NCBI RefSeq assembly: GCF_010993775.1
Contig: NZ_WOTO01000007.1
Location: forward strand, 62,001 to 126,000
From: Fodinicola feengrottensis
GTDB lineage: Bacteria > Actinomycetota > Actinomycetes > Mycobacteriales > HKI-0501
DNA length: 64,000 nt
Reading direction: 5' to 3'
Shown here in pieces: positions 36,698-46,365 of the stretch. Every line of letters begins with the position of its first letter. Position 1 is the first letter of the stretch. The notes below the pieces were generated by a model, which did not search any database, had not been told where the DNA came from, and worked only from the letters and a program-made list of their open reading frames with translations. Made by a program: the position numbers and the translations under genes.

Positions 36698-38725
36698 ATG
36701 AAGGATCGGCTGAGCACACCTGCGGACTCGCGCGACCGGGCCGCGCCGGCCCGGTCCCGGGCGGGCACGGCGACCCAAGAGCTGCTGCGTCTTCAACAGA
36801 GCGCTGGCAACCGGGCTGTGACCGGGGCCGTGACCGCCGACCGGGCCGCTGTCCAGCGGGTGCCGGTGACGCTTGGGACTCGGCAGGAGACGTTGTTCAA
36901 CCAGGCCGGTCCGGGTGCGACGGCGGCACCGGCTGTCTATGGCGGCAACACCGGCGCGCGTGCCGACATCAGCCGCGGTGGTACGCCCGAGGTGGCCACC
37001 GTGACCGTACGCATCCGGTTCTTCGACCAGGCCCGTACGCCCACTGGTGGCAACACCGGGCCGAGGACAGCGCTCGCGCCCAATGACCCGCGGATCGCGT
37101 GGGCGACCAAGGTCTGCACCGACGCACCTGGCACCTGGAACAACCGCGGGAAGCTGGTGAGCGTACGCAAGCCCAAGACCGGCGTCGGCTCGTGGTTCTC
37201 GCCGGACCCGGGCGGCCCGGTCCAGCTGCCGCTGGTGTTCCGGGCGGTGCCGGTGTGGGACCTGGCCTCCCCGGCGGACGTGGAGATCGCGGTTTTCGGG
37301 CAGGCGACCACGGCTGGCGGTCCGCAGCATCCGATCGACGCTGGCCACTACTACATGACCAAGGGCGCGAACTACCCCTTCCCCGAGACCGCCATCTATG
37401 CCCACGAGTACGGCCACCTGATCGGTCTCCCGGACGAGTATTCGCAGTCCAACCCACAGATGCACGCACTGTTGCACGACATGGACCCAGGCACCGCGGC
37501 CGTGCGGCAGGCCGCGATGGACAACCAGGCGGTGCGCCGGATGGTGCTGGCCGCGCTCGCCCGCCCGCTCTACGACCAGTTGGCCAGGGCCACCGGCAAC
37601 ATCGCGGCCGCGCTCAAGCGTGGGTCGGTGCCGATGGTCACCGCGCTCGGCGGCCAGTTGCGCGCCGCGATCTCCGACCCGGCCGTCCGCGCTCTGTTCG
37701 AGTCTGCCGTGCCGCCGACCAGTGCCCGGCTCGCGCCTCGGGTAGCCGCGGCCGTACGTGGCGTCACCGGCTCGGCCAGGGGCGCGGCCGCGATGGCCGG
37801 GAAGGTCGTCAAGGCGGAGATGGCGCCGGCGGCCGTCAACGCACTGGTGACCAGCCAGTACTGGAACGCGCTGATGGCGGTCCACAACACGGCCGCCAAC
37901 GTCGGTGGGATCGGCATCAACATCAACATCCAGGGCAGCGGCATCACCCCGAGCGGGTTGTGGGCAGCGGCGATGAGCGGCCCGTCCGCGGCTGACGCTC
38001 AGGCGGTGACTAATCAGTCGGTGGGTGCGCTGCAGACCGGCCGGGTGCCACCGGGTACGACCGTCCAGCTCGATCCTGCGCCAACTGGAGTCCCTGCCGG
38101 CCGGTTGGGCGGCATTCTCCGCGGCCGCCCCGGCTGCCCTGAACACCGCGACTCTCAAGACCGACCTGACCAGCGCGTTGTCGGTCGCCGCCGCTTTCCG
38201 TGCCCTCGGTGTCACCCCAACGCCGGCCACCCTGACCAGCGGCCGGGCGCTGGCCCACGCGATCAGCGGTTCCATCCGCGCGGCGCCGCCACGCTGGCGG
38301 CGCAGAACGCCGTACGAGCCTTCCTCAGCGCGGAGATCACGCCGGTCCTGCAGACCAGTGTCACCGCGCTCACCACCGCGGTCGGCCAGGAGGTGGACAC
38401 CGTGATGGCCACTCCGGCTGGCTCCGTCGCGACCACCGCCCCGAAGGATCCGGCGATCGCCGCGCTGGCCACCTCAATGCACACCCAGCTGACCACCCAG
38501 GCCGCCGCCGCGACCGCCGCTCAGGGTGCCGCCGCCGGCTCCACCGCGGTCAATCCGGGGACCACCGCGCCGCCGCAGGCGGTCACGTACGGTACGGCCA
38601 ACATGATGAGCGACAACAGCCTGACTTTCCGCGCGGACCAGTTCAGTGACCTCGCGAACAAGTTCAACAGCGCGCCTGGGCTGCGCCACGACCGGGAAGA
38701 CCCGTTCAAAGCCGAGACGGTGTGA
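36698..38725 (+). CDS. HEXXH metallopeptidase-like protein with injection-system cargo motif (double frameshift)
   Basis: About 675 residues, no signal peptide. The N-terminus is Arg/Ala-rich and disordered and carries ELLRLQQSAGNRAVTGAV, a motif I associate with DUF4157 and extracellular contractile injection system cargo proteins. The zinc motif is YAHEYGHLIGLPDEY (residues about 234-248), of type HEXXHxxGxxD. The remainder is Ala-rich helical sequence with GGIGININIQGSG, and no recognised domain. Two compensating breaks near 38080 and 38275 leave a short out-of-frame stretch. ATG 36698 follows GGGGG. The next gene overlaps it by four bases. No injection-system structural genes are in this window. 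Confidence 0.7.
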   Translation: MKDRLSTPADSRDRAAPARSRAGTATQELLRLQQSAGNRAVTGAVTADRAAVQRVPVTLGTRQETLFNQAGPGATAAPAVYGGNTGARADISRGGTPEVATVTVRIRFFDQARTPTGGNTGPRTALAPNDPRIAWATKVCTDAPGTWNNRGKLVSVRKPKTGVGSWFSPDPGGPVQLPLVFRAVPVWDLASPADVEIAVFGQATTAGGPQHPIDAGHYYMTKGANYPFPETAIYAHEYGHLIGLPDEYSQSNPQMHALLHDMDPGTAAVRQAAMDNQAVRRMVLAALARPLYDQLARATGNIAAALKRGSVPMVTALGGQLRAAISDPAVRALFESAVPPTSARLAPRVAAAVRGVTGSARGAAAMAGKVVKAEMAPAAVNALVTSQYWNALMAVHNTAANVGGIGININIQGSGITPSGLWAAAMSGPSAADAQAVTNQSVGALQTGRVPPGTTVQLDPAPTGVPAGRLGGILRGRPGCPEHRDSQDRPDQRVVGRRRFPCPRCHPNAGHPDQRPGAGPRDQRFHPRGAATLAAQNAVRAFLSAEITPVLQTSVTALTTAVGQEVDTVMATPAGSVATTAPKDPAIAALATSMHTQLTTQAAAATAAQGAAAGSTAVNPGTTAPPQAVTYGTANMMSDNSLTFRADQFSDLANKFNSAPGLRHDREDPFKAETV

Positions 38726-39442
38726 GCATGGACCTGCCGCTGTCCGGAGCCGTCCTGTCGGTGACCTGGCGGCTGCCCGGCATCGACGAAGTGCTGGCGG
38801 TGTGGCCGGACGGCACGGCCTGGCACTGGCTGCTGACCTCCGGTGAGCCTGACCAGCGAGACCTCGCCGGCACGTTCCGGACCACGGTGGCCGACGGTGA
38901 GCTCGCCACCGCTGGCCGATTGGCCGAGCGCGTACGCGCCGCCGCCGGCCAGTCAGGGAGCGGGCCGCGGCTGCTGGTCGCGCCGGTGACCAGAGCCGCG
39001 AAGTGGAAGTCGGATCGGCGCTCGCCGGTGAGCTTGGCGCGTACGCTCAACTGCTCCGCAAGCGCGCGGTCCAAGAGCCGGTCGCCGCGATCCGATTGGC
39101 CGCCGATGTTCTCTCTCGCTGCCGGCCGGCTCGAGCCTGGCCCTGCGGTTCACCTCGATCGGCGTGACACCGGTGACGCTGCAGCTGGATCCACACCGGC
39201 TGGCGGTCGAGGCAGCCGACCTGTGGCAGGACGCACCAGCGCCCCGGATGGGTCTGATCAGCAGCGACAACCAGTTGCTCGACGGCCTGTATGTGCCAGC
39301 GTCCGTACCACCCGGCGCCACCGGCATGCTGCTCCTCCTGGCCGGCGATCCTCCAGCAACGCACGCCCGCGTGCGCGGCCAGCTGTGGGTGACCGGTCCT
39401 TTCCCAGACGCGTACCCACTCCCTTTCGAAACCACAGCATGA
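38722..39442 (+). CDS. Hypothetical partner of the metallopeptidase (frameshifted)
   Basis: About 240 residues, no recognised domain and no membrane segment. It begins MSMDLPLSGAVLSVTWRLPGIDEVLAVWPDGTAWHW, shown here as SVTWRLPGIDEVLAVWPDG, and ends with a beta-rich part (GVTPVTLQLDPHRLAVEA, PASVPPGATGMLLLLAG). Breaks lie near 39003 and 39130. GTG 38722 overlaps the metallopeptidase stop by four bases, so the two are coupled and probably act together, for example as cargo and adaptor or immunity protein; that is a guess. No other function can be inferred. Confidence 0.55.
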
Positions 39443-39545
39443 TCTTGATGGAACTGCACAATCGGATTCCGATTATCACGACGGTCGGTGCTTGAGCTGC
39501 GGAAATGAGCCGGGACGTGACAATCGGACATCCAATGGTGGTGCC

Positions 39546-39603
39546 CGATTGCCACTTTGTTGCCCGTTCTAGCGCGGTAGGTGGGCAAAAAAAGTGACAA
39601 TCG
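39546..39603. repeat. Imperfect long inverted repeat
   Basis: CGATTGCCACTTT and AAAGTGACAATCG are near-complementary, with GCCC/GGGC inside and an 18-base loop. GTGACAATCG recurs at 39527, outside the structure. Confidence 0.55.
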
Positions 39604-39689
39604 CGCATTTGCGGGCATTTTCTGGACCAATTGAACGCGCGCTTATCTCGCGCGCGCGTCAACTTACGTAATGAAAACCCGCCACCCAC

Positions 39690-39751
39690 CCCCCACCCTT
39701 CTGAAAGGGCGGGGGCTCAAAATGTCACCCGGGTACGACAGTTTCGCGCCG
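39690..39751 (+). repeat. Structured element family B: hairpin plus GTACGACAGTTT box
   Basis: Hairpin CCCCCACCCTT/AAGGGCGGGGG (one mismatch), 15-base gap, then the segment at 39731-39751 that is identical to the one at 31806-31826 on the other strand. Confidence 0.65.
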
Positions 39752-39800
39752 CACCCTATGTAGAGCGGCCCGATTGGCTGGACAGAACACCAGGATTTCC

Positions 39801-39860
39801 TCGAGTGTCGGACTTTATCCCGCACTCGAGGGTGACTGCGGGATAAAGTCCCGCACTCGA
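39801..39860. repeat. Long near-perfect hairpin
   Basis: GGACTTTATCCCGCA and TGCGGGATAAAGTCC form a perfect 15-base stem that extends, after one mismatch, through CGAGTG/CACTCG; the loop is CTCGAGGGTGAC. No T tract follows, so it is not an ordinary terminator. Confidence 0.7.
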
Positions 39861-40005
39861 CGTGGTGAGGCAACACCCAGACCTGGCATTCCGCGCCGCG
39901 AGGGGCGAGCGCTGGCGGGCCAAAAACTGGGGGCAGGGGATTGTCACCTATGTGCGGTAAGGAACAATTGCGTGCTGTGACTTCCTACGAGTGACTCGAC
40001 GTACC

Positions 40006-40023
40006 CGTTACTGGGAAGTAACG
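40006..40023. promoter_or_regulatory. Operator-like palindrome upstream of the mce operon
   Basis: CGTTACT-GGGA-AGTAACG is a perfect 7+7 palindrome about 205 bases before mceG. The form resembles TetR-family operators of lipid genes. The regulator is not in the window. Confidence 0.5.
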
Positions 40024-40228
40024 TAATGCCGATCACCGTGGGCTGCGTCACGTGACAGCCTCGGTGCAGCGGGTCAGCCGGACCTCGGCGCTGCTGCCGT
40101 ACGGAGCCACAAGCTCGTCGGCAATCAGCGCATTCCACGGACAGCTGAGACGGTAGGCGGCATGATGCGTTCCGCGTCACTTACGACTTCCAGGGTCGTT
40201 GGTTCGGTTAGCCGGGAGGGGGTGCGTG

Positions 40229-41278
40229 ATGGGCGTTGAGGTCAAGGTCGAGGGTCTGACCAAGTCTTTCGGGCGTCAGGTCATCTGGTCCGATGTCAGC
40301 CTGACGCTGCCGGCCGGCGAGATCTCGGTGCTGTTGGGTCCGTCCGGCACCGGCAAGTCGGTCTTCCTGAAGAACCTGATCGGGCTGCTCAAGCCCGACC
40401 GCGGCTCGATCACCATCCAGGGCAACGACCTCACCAAGCTGTCCGAGCGCAAGCTCTACGAGGTCCGCAAGCTGTTCGGCGTGCTGTTTCAGGACGGCGC
40501 CCTGTTCGGCTCGATGAACCTGTACGACAACATTGCCTTCCCGCTGCGCGAGCACACCCGCAAGTCCGAGTCCGAGGTCAAGCGGATCGTCGACGACAAG
40601 ATGGAAATGGTGGGCCTGGCCGGCACCGAGCGCAAGCTGCCCGGTGAGATCTCCGGCGGCATGCGCAAGCGCGCCGGCCTCGCCCGAGCGCTGGTGCTGG
40701 ACCCGGAGATCGTGCTGGTGGACGAGCCGGACTCGGGCCTGGACCCGGTCCGCACGGCATATATCAACCAGCTGTTCGTCGACCTGAACCAGCAAATCGG
40801 CGCGACCTTCCTGATCGTCACCCACGACGTGAACACCGCGCGTACTGTGCCGGACAACATCGGCCTGCTCTACCGCCGGCACCTGGCCATGTTCGGGCCG
40901 CGGGAGATGCTGCTGTCCAGCGAGGAACCGGTCGTCAGACAGTTCCTGAACGCCCAGCGGCAGGGCCCGATCGGGATGTCGGAGGAGAAGGACGTGGGTG
41001 AGCTGGAGGCCGAGCGGCAGGCCGGGTACGAGATGCCCCCGCTGCCGCCGATCGCGCTGCAGCTGCTGCCCACCGACGGCCAGGTCCGGGCCGGCCAGCG
41101 CCCGCCGGGCGCGTGGTGCCAGGCGAACGGGGTCACCCCGCCGCCCGGCTCGTTCCAGGACCCGCCCGGGGTGGCAGGCTCTGCTGGCAACGCCAGGCAC
41201 GCGCAGAGTTCGGGCTGGACCAAACCCGCTGGCCGTGCGGACGACGACACCCTGGCATTACCCCGCGTGGAGGGTTAG
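40229..41278 (+). CDS. mceG: Mce transporter ATPase (MceG/Mkl)
   Basis: An intact 349-residue ABC ATPase that powers Mce lipid import. Walker A GPSGTGKS, Q-loop LFQDGALF, signature ISGGMRKRAGLARAL, Walker B IVLVDEPDSGLDP and switch His in VTHDVNTA are all present. A Pro-rich tail of about 100 residues follows, as in other Mkl proteins. ATG 40229 follows GGGAGGGGG; an adjacent GTG at 40226 is possible. It heads the operon, whereas in mycobacteria mkl is unlinked from the mce genes; a mkl gene is also found near rpoB there. Confidence 0.94.
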   Translation: MGVEVKVEGLTKSFGRQVIWSDVSLTLPAGEISVLLGPSGTGKSVFLKNLIGLLKPDRGSITIQGNDLTKLSERKLYEVRKLFGVLFQDGALFGSMNLYDNIAFPLREHTRKSESEVKRIVDDKMEMVGLAGTERKLPGEISGGMRKRAGLARALVLDPEIVLVDEPDSGLDPVRTAYINQLFVDLNQQIGATFLIVTHDVNTARTVPDNIGLLYRRHLAMFGPREMLLSSEEPVVRQFLNAQRQGPIGMSEEKDVGELEAERQAGYEMPPLPPIALQLLPTDGQVRAGQRPPGAWCQANGVTPPPGSFQDPPGVAGSAGNARHAQSSGWTKPAGRADDDTLALPRVEG

Positions 41279-41282
41279 CTGC

Positions 41283-42119
41283 ATGTCACATCCAGCCTGG
41301 TCAGCGTCGACCACGCACACTCGCCGACCGGAACGGGAGCTGATGGCTTCCGAACCGATCACCGGCGGCCTGCGGACCGCCGGGAACCTGTTCTCGTTCG
41401 GTCTGGACACGGTCGTGTCGCTGCCGCGCCGGCCGTTCCAGATCCGTGAGTTCATCCAGCAGGCCTGGTTCATCGCGTCGGTGACCATCCTGCCGACCGC
41501 GCTGGTGTCCATCCCGTTCGGCGCGGTGATCGCGCTGCAGCTGGGCACCCTGACCCGGCAGCTCGGCGCGCAGTCGTTCACCGGTGCGGCGAGCGTGCTC
41601 GCGGTCGTACGCGAAGCGAGCCCCATCGTCACCGCGCTGCTCATCGCCGGTGCCGCCGGCTCGGCGATCTGCGCGGACCTCGGCTCCCGGAAGATCCGCG
41701 AAGAGCTGGACGCGATGCAGGTGCTCGGCATCAACCCGATCCAGCGCCTGGTGGTGCCCAGGGTGGTCGCCTGCATGCTGATTGGCCTGCTGCTGAACGG
41801 CCTGGTCAGTGTGGTCGGCGTGTCCGGCGGCTACTTCTTCAACGTGATCATCCAGGGTGGTACGCCGGGTGCCTACCTGGCCAGTTTCACCGCGCTCGCG
41901 CAGCTGCCGGACCTGTGGTCGGCGGAGATCAAGGCGGTGATCTTCGGCTTCATCGCCGCGGTGGTCGCCTCGTACAAGGGCATGAACGCCGGCGGCGGTC
42001 CCAAGGGCGTCGGTGACGCGGTGAACCAGAGCGTGGTCATCACGTTCATGCTGCTGTTCTTCGTGAACTTCGTGGTCACCGCGATCTACTTCCAGGTCGT
42101 GCCGGCGAAGGGCTCGTAG
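41283..42119 (+). CDS. yrbEA: Mce permease subunit YrbE-A (MlaE family)
   Basis: An intact MlaE-fold membrane protein of about 278 residues (258 from the alternative ATG 41343). Five or six helices are visible, with the family's REASPIVTALLIAGAAGSAICADLG region in two parts (REASPIVTALLIAGAAGS, AICADLGSRKIREELDAM) and LGINPIQRLVVPR. It forms the translocation pore with YrbE-B. GGAGGG precedes ATG 41283, five bases after the mceG stop; GGGAG precedes 41343, so both starts are credible. Confidence 0.93.
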   Translation: MSHPAWSASTTHTRRPERELMASEPITGGLRTAGNLFSFGLDTVVSLPRRPFQIREFIQQAWFIASVTILPTALVSIPFGAVIALQLGTLTRQLGAQSFTGAASVLAVVREASPIVTALLIAGAAGSAICADLGSRKIREELDAMQVLGINPIQRLVVPRVVACMLIGLLLNGLVSVVGVSGGYFFNVIIQGGTPGAYLASFTALAQLPDLWSAEIKAVIFGFIAAVVASYKGMNAGGGPKGVGDAVNQSVVITFMLLFFVNFVVTAIYFQVVPAKGS

Positions 42120-42123
42120 GGAG

Positions 42124-42951
42124 ATGGCCGACCTGAGCTCGCTTTACAAGCGACCGCTCGCCGCCCTGGACGACCTGGGCGGCCAGATGTCGTTCTATGT
42201 CCGGTCGCTGGCCTGGACTCCGCGCACGCTCACCCGCTACAAGAAGGAGATTCTCCGGCTGCTCGCCGAGGTCTCGTTCGGGACCGGCGGTCTCGCGGTC
42301 ATCGGCGGCACCATCGGCGTCATCGCGTTCATGTCGTTCTTCACCGGCACCGAGGTTGGCCTGCAGGGTTATGCGGCACTGAACCAGATCGGTACGAGCG
42401 CGTTCACCGGTTTCGTCTCGGCGTACGTGAACACCCGCGAGATCGCGCCGCTGGTCGCCGGCCTCGCCTTGTCCGCGACCGTGGGCTGCGGTTTCACCGC
42501 CCAGCTGGGCGCGATGCGGATCAGTGAAGAGGTCGACGCGCTCGAGGTGATGGGCCTGCCGTCGCTGCCGTTCCTGGTGACGACCCGGATGATCGCCGGC
42601 TTCATCGCGGTCATCCCGCTCTACATCATCGGGCTGCTCTCCAGCTACCTTTCCACCCGTACGATCTCGGTGCTCTACAACGGGCAGTCGGCCGGCACGT
42701 ACGACTACTACTTCCATCTCTTCTTACCCCCGGTCGACGTCCTCTGGTCCTTCGTCAAAGTGCTGGTGTTCGCCGTCATCGTGGTGCTGATCCACTGCTA
42801 TTACGGCTATTACGCGAGCGGCGGCCCAGCTGGCGTGGGCACCGCGGTGGGCCGTGCCGTACGAACCGCGATCGTCGCCATCAACGTGGTGGACTTCTTC
42901 CTCAGCCTGGCCATCTGGGGTGCCACCACGACGGTCCGGATCACCGGGTAG
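42124..42951 (+). CDS. yrbEB: Mce permease subunit YrbE-B (MlaE family)
   Basis: An intact 275-residue partner of YrbE-A. Family pieces are NTREIAPLVAGLALSATVGC, AQLGAMRISEEVDALEVMGL and a C-terminal GYYASGGPAGVGTAVGRAV. It starts 4 bases after the yrbEA stop and mceA follows 11 bases after its own stop, showing a tight operon. Confidence 0.94.
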   Translation: MADLSSLYKRPLAALDDLGGQMSFYVRSLAWTPRTLTRYKKEILRLLAEVSFGTGGLAVIGGTIGVIAFMSFFTGTEVGLQGYAALNQIGTSAFTGFVSAYVNTREIAPLVAGLALSATVGCGFTAQLGAMRISEEVDALEVMGLPSLPFLVTTRMIAGFIAVIPLYIIGLLSSYLSTRTISVLYNGQSAGTYDYYFHLFLPPVDVLWSFVKVLVFAVIVVLIHCYYGYYASGGPAGVGTAVGRAVRTAIVAINVVDFFLSLAIWGATTTVRITG

Positions 42952-42962
42952 AGGGGACGGGA

Positions 42963-44278
42963 ATGAGCAAGTTCGGTGAGGTGCTGAAAACCCGGCTGCT
43001 GGGCCTGGGGTTCCTGCTGCTGCTCGCCATCCTGGTGACCCTGTCGATCCTGCAGTTCCAGCACGTCTTCACGCCGGTCGTGATGGTCACGCTGCAGACC
43101 GACCAGGCCGGCAACCAGCTGAACACCGGCGCGGACGTGAAGCTGCGCGGGGTGATTGTCGGAGACGTGAGAACGATCTCCACCAACGGGACCGGCGCGA
43201 AGATCGCCCTGGCGCTGCAGCCCGACAGCGTCGGCCTGATTCCCGCCAACGTGATCGCGCAGCTGCTGCCCAAGACGCTGTTCGGCGAGAAGTACGTCTC
43301 GCTGGTCACCCAGGGCAGCAGCCTTCCGGCGACAGTGTTCGCGCTGGTCAGACCATCTTCCAGGACCGCTCGGCCTACTCCGCCGAGCTGCAGCAGGTGC
43401 TCAACGAGCTGCTGCCGCTGCTGCACACGCTGCAGCCGGAGAAGTTGTCGATCACCCTCAACGCGGTGGCCACCGCGCTGAACGGGCGCGGCAACGAGCT
43501 CGGCGACACGTTGGTGACGCTGAACGACTACCTGGGTCAGCTCAACGGCGCGCTGCCGGCGCTGCAGGCGGACATCCGCAAGCTGGCGTCGGTCAGCAAC
43601 ACGTACGCGGACGCCGCCCCGGACATCCTCGCGCTGCTGAAGAACCTGACCACCACCGCGAACACAGTGGTCGACCAGAAGACCAACCTCGCCAAGCTGT
43701 TCGCGTCCACCACGGTCACCGCGAACACCACCCGGCAGCTGCTGGAGACCAACGGCAACCAGATCATCCAGGTGGCCGACTCGTCCCGGCCGATCCTGCA
43801 GCTGCTGGCCGAGTATTCGCCGGAGTTCCCATGCTTCCTCAAGGGTCTGACGGACACCGAGGCCAGGGCCGAGAAGATCATCTACGACAACCGCATCCAC
43901 ATCACCGTGGAAGTCGTTCGCAACCAGGGCAAATACCTGCCCGGCCACGACGAGCCGGAGTACGGCGCGAACAGCGGCCCGAACTGCTGGGGGATGCCGA
44001 ACCCACCGGTGCCGTTCCCGGCAGCGCAGGCGCCGTCCGGCTACGACTTCGGGATCGCCCGCAACCCGCTGCCGCTGGGCGGCACCACGACGGACCTGCT
44101 GACAGCCGGCGCGGATCCGCGCGGCGGCGACATGGGCACCGCTGGTACGACCGCGGACCGGCAGACCATTGACCTGATGCTGGCGCCGGTGCTGGGGGTG
44201 TCGCCGAGCAAGGTGCCACCGGTCGCCACACTCTTGTTCGGGCCGATGGCCAGAGGAGCCCAGGTGAGCTTGTCGTGA
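42963..44278 (+). CDS. mceA: MceA family substrate-binding protein (frameshifted)
   Basis: About 438 residues. An N-terminal helix (LLGLGFLLLLAILVTLSIL) anchors it outside the membrane; the MCE/MlaD domain has LNTGADVKLRGVIVGDVRTI and LFGEKYVSLV, followed by a long helical region (LNELLPLLHTLQPEKLSITL) that forms the hydrophobic tunnel of Mce hexamers. The C-terminal part has the CFLKGLTDTE/NCWGMPNPP Cys region typical of MceA. The frame breaks near 43350. First of six paralogues. Confidence 0.92.
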
Positions 44279-44309
44279 CGCTCTCACATCGAACGGAAGA
44301 GGTGATCGG

Positions 44310-45350
44310 GTGAAGTCGGCACTCAGCGTTTCCAGCCAGCTGACCAAGCTGATCATCTTCATTTCGGTCACCGCGGTGTTGACCGCCGCGCTGGCCGTGA
44401 CGATCGCGTCCACCAGCTTCGGCGGCAAAATCACGTACCGGGCGCAGTTCACCGACGTGACCGGGTTGAACGTGAGCGACGACGTGCGGGTCGCCGGCGT
44501 AAGGGTCGGGTCGGTCAGCTCGATCAAGGTGATCGGCGCGAAGCTCGCCGAGATCTCCTTCTCCGTCGACAACACGGTGAAGCTGTCGGTCGGTACGAAC
44601 GCACGGATCCGTTACCGGAACCTGGTCGGCACCCGCTATCTGGCGCTCACCGACGGCCCCGGCCCGGTCGGTGACCTGCAGCCGGACGCGCTGATCCCGG
44701 TGGCCCGTACCGAATCGGCCCTGGACCTGACCGTGCTGTTCAACGGATTCAAGCCGCTTTTCACCGCGCTGAACCCGAAAGACGTGAACAACCTGGCCTT
44801 CGAGATCATCCAGGTGCTGCAGGGCGAGGGCGGCACGGTGGACAGCCTGCTGGCCAGTACGTCCTCGCTGACCAACACGCTCGCCAACCGGGACGCGCTG
44901 ATCGGCCAGGTCATCACCAACCTGAACTCGGTGCTGGCCACCGTGGTGAGCCGGGACTCGCAGCTGTCCAACCTGATCGTCCAGCTGCAGCGGTTCGTCT
45001 CCGGGTTGGCCTCGGACCGTACGGCCATCGGTGACTCATTGGCGAACATCGCCAGCCTGAGCAGCAGCACCGCGGGTCTGCTCACCGACGCCCGGCCGTC
45101 GATCAAGTCGGACATTGCCTCCCTGAACACCGTGGCCGCCACCCTCAACGGCAGCTCGGACGTGGTCAACGGTGTCCTGCAGCGGTTGCCCACCAAGCTC
45201 AGCAAGCTGACCGCGCTGGGCTACGGCGGCGGGTGGTTCAACTTCTACCTGTGCTCGATGGGCGGCTACACGACCCTCCCGGTGGTCGGCAAGGTGCAGG
45301 TCGGCCCGATCGACCGGTCCGGCTACCCCTGCAGCGGGGGTGGCCAGTGA
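44310..45350 (+). CDS. mceB: MceB family protein
   Basis: An intact 346-residue Mce protein starting at GTG 44310. Signal-anchor helix KLIIFISVTAVLTAALAVTI, MCE domain with VSDDVRVAGVRVGSVSSI and YRNLVGTRYLALTDG, helical tunnel region, and a short C-terminal tail with FYLCSMGG and YPCSGGG. The stop overlaps the mceC start by four bases. Confidence 0.94.
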   Translation: MKSALSVSSQLTKLIIFISVTAVLTAALAVTIASTSFGGKITYRAQFTDVTGLNVSDDVRVAGVRVGSVSSIKVIGAKLAEISFSVDNTVKLSVGTNARIRYRNLVGTRYLALTDGPGPVGDLQPDALIPVARTESALDLTVLFNGFKPLFTALNPKDVNNLAFEIIQVLQGEGGTVDSLLASTSSLTNTLANRDALIGQVITNLNSVLATVVSRDSQLSNLIVQLQRFVSGLASDRTAIGDSLANIASLSSSTAGLLTDARPSIKSDIASLNTVAATLNGSSDVVNGVLQRLPTKLSKLTALGYGGGWFNFYLCSMGGYTTLPVVGKVQVGPIDRSGYPCSGGGQ

Positions 45351-46365
45351 AGCCGTTTCGGGAGCGCAACCAGCTGGTCATCGGCATCGTCGGCGTGGTG
45401 GTGATCGCGCTGGTCATGCTGATCGCGTTCAACGCCGGCAACCTGCCGCTGATCGGCGGCGGCACCACGTATGCGGCGGATTTCCGGGACGCCAGCGGAC
45501 TGAAGCCGGACGATGAAGTGCGGATCGCCGGCGTAAGGGTTGGCAAGGTCGAGGACCTCTCGTTGAGCGGCACCCATGTGGTGGTCAGTTTCAAGATCGA
45601 CAGTGGCCAGCTGACGCTGGGCAGCACGACGACGGCTTCCATCCGGATCAAGACGCTGCTCGGCCAGAAATACCTGGCGGTGGTGCCGACCGGTGGCGGG
45701 AAGCTCAGTGGCGACATCCCGACCAGCCGGACGACCTCGCCCTTCGACGTGGTGCAGGCGGTCAGCGGACTCGCCCAGACGGTCGGCGACATCAACACCA
45801 CCCAGCTGGCCGCCGCTTTCGACACCATTTCCGAGACTTTCGCCGGCAGCCCGGCCAACCTGAGTTCGGCGCTGACCGGACTGTCCAAGCTGTCCACCAC
45901 GATCGCCAGCCGGGACGCCCAGCTCGGCCAGCTGCTGGCCAGCGCCAACACGGTGACCGGCCTGCTGGCCGACCGGCGGACCCAGTTCCAGCAGCTGATC
46001 ACCGACGGGAACCTGCTGCTCGCCGAGCTGAACCGGCGCCGGGTGGTCATCCACACGCTGCTGGTGAGTTCGACCGCGCTGGCCAACCAGCTGACGGCGC
46101 TGATCGTGGAGAACCGCAACCAGCTCAAGCCCGCGCTGGACCAGCTGCACGGCGTGCTGAGCCTGCTTCAGGCCAACCAGAACAACCTGGACGCGGCGCT
46201 GCAACGGTTCGCCCCGTTCGTACGCACCTTCGCCAACGTCCTGGGCAACGGCCGCTGGTTCGACTCGTACATCATCGGCTGCCTGCTCCCCCGCCGCCGC
46301 CGATCAGCCCCGCCGCCTGCCCGGAGTCAGGCCAGCCGACCAACCCGCTGGGAGGCGGCGGATGA
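45347..46365 (+). CDS. mceC: MceC family protein (frameshifted at the extreme C-terminus)
   Basis: About 339 residues: anchor helix LVIGIVGVVVIALVMLIAF, MCE domain with PDDEVRIAGVRVGKVEDL and LLGQKYLAVVPTG, then the helical region. In the C5 run near 46289 the frame shifts; correcting it gives a Pro/Gly-rich tail (PPPPISPAACPES) and a TGA at 46363-46365 that overlaps the mceD ATG. Uncorrected, the end is an unlikely Arg-rich peptide. Confidence 0.92.

Larger units (their letters stand above)
39443..40228. other. Long intergenic region rich in inverted repeats
   Basis: No gene on either strand. AT-richer than its surroundings. It contains an imperfect inverted repeat (39546-39603), GTGACAATCG direct repeats (39527 and 39594), a family B element (39690-39751), a 60-base hairpin (39801-39860) and an operator-like palindrome (40006-40023) before the mce operon. 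Confidence 0.6.

Noticed and set aside
36646..38275. 542-codon minus-strand ORF opposite the metallopeptidase
   Set aside because: Antisense shadow; the plus strand has the HEXXH motif, a ribosome site and a coupled downstream gene.
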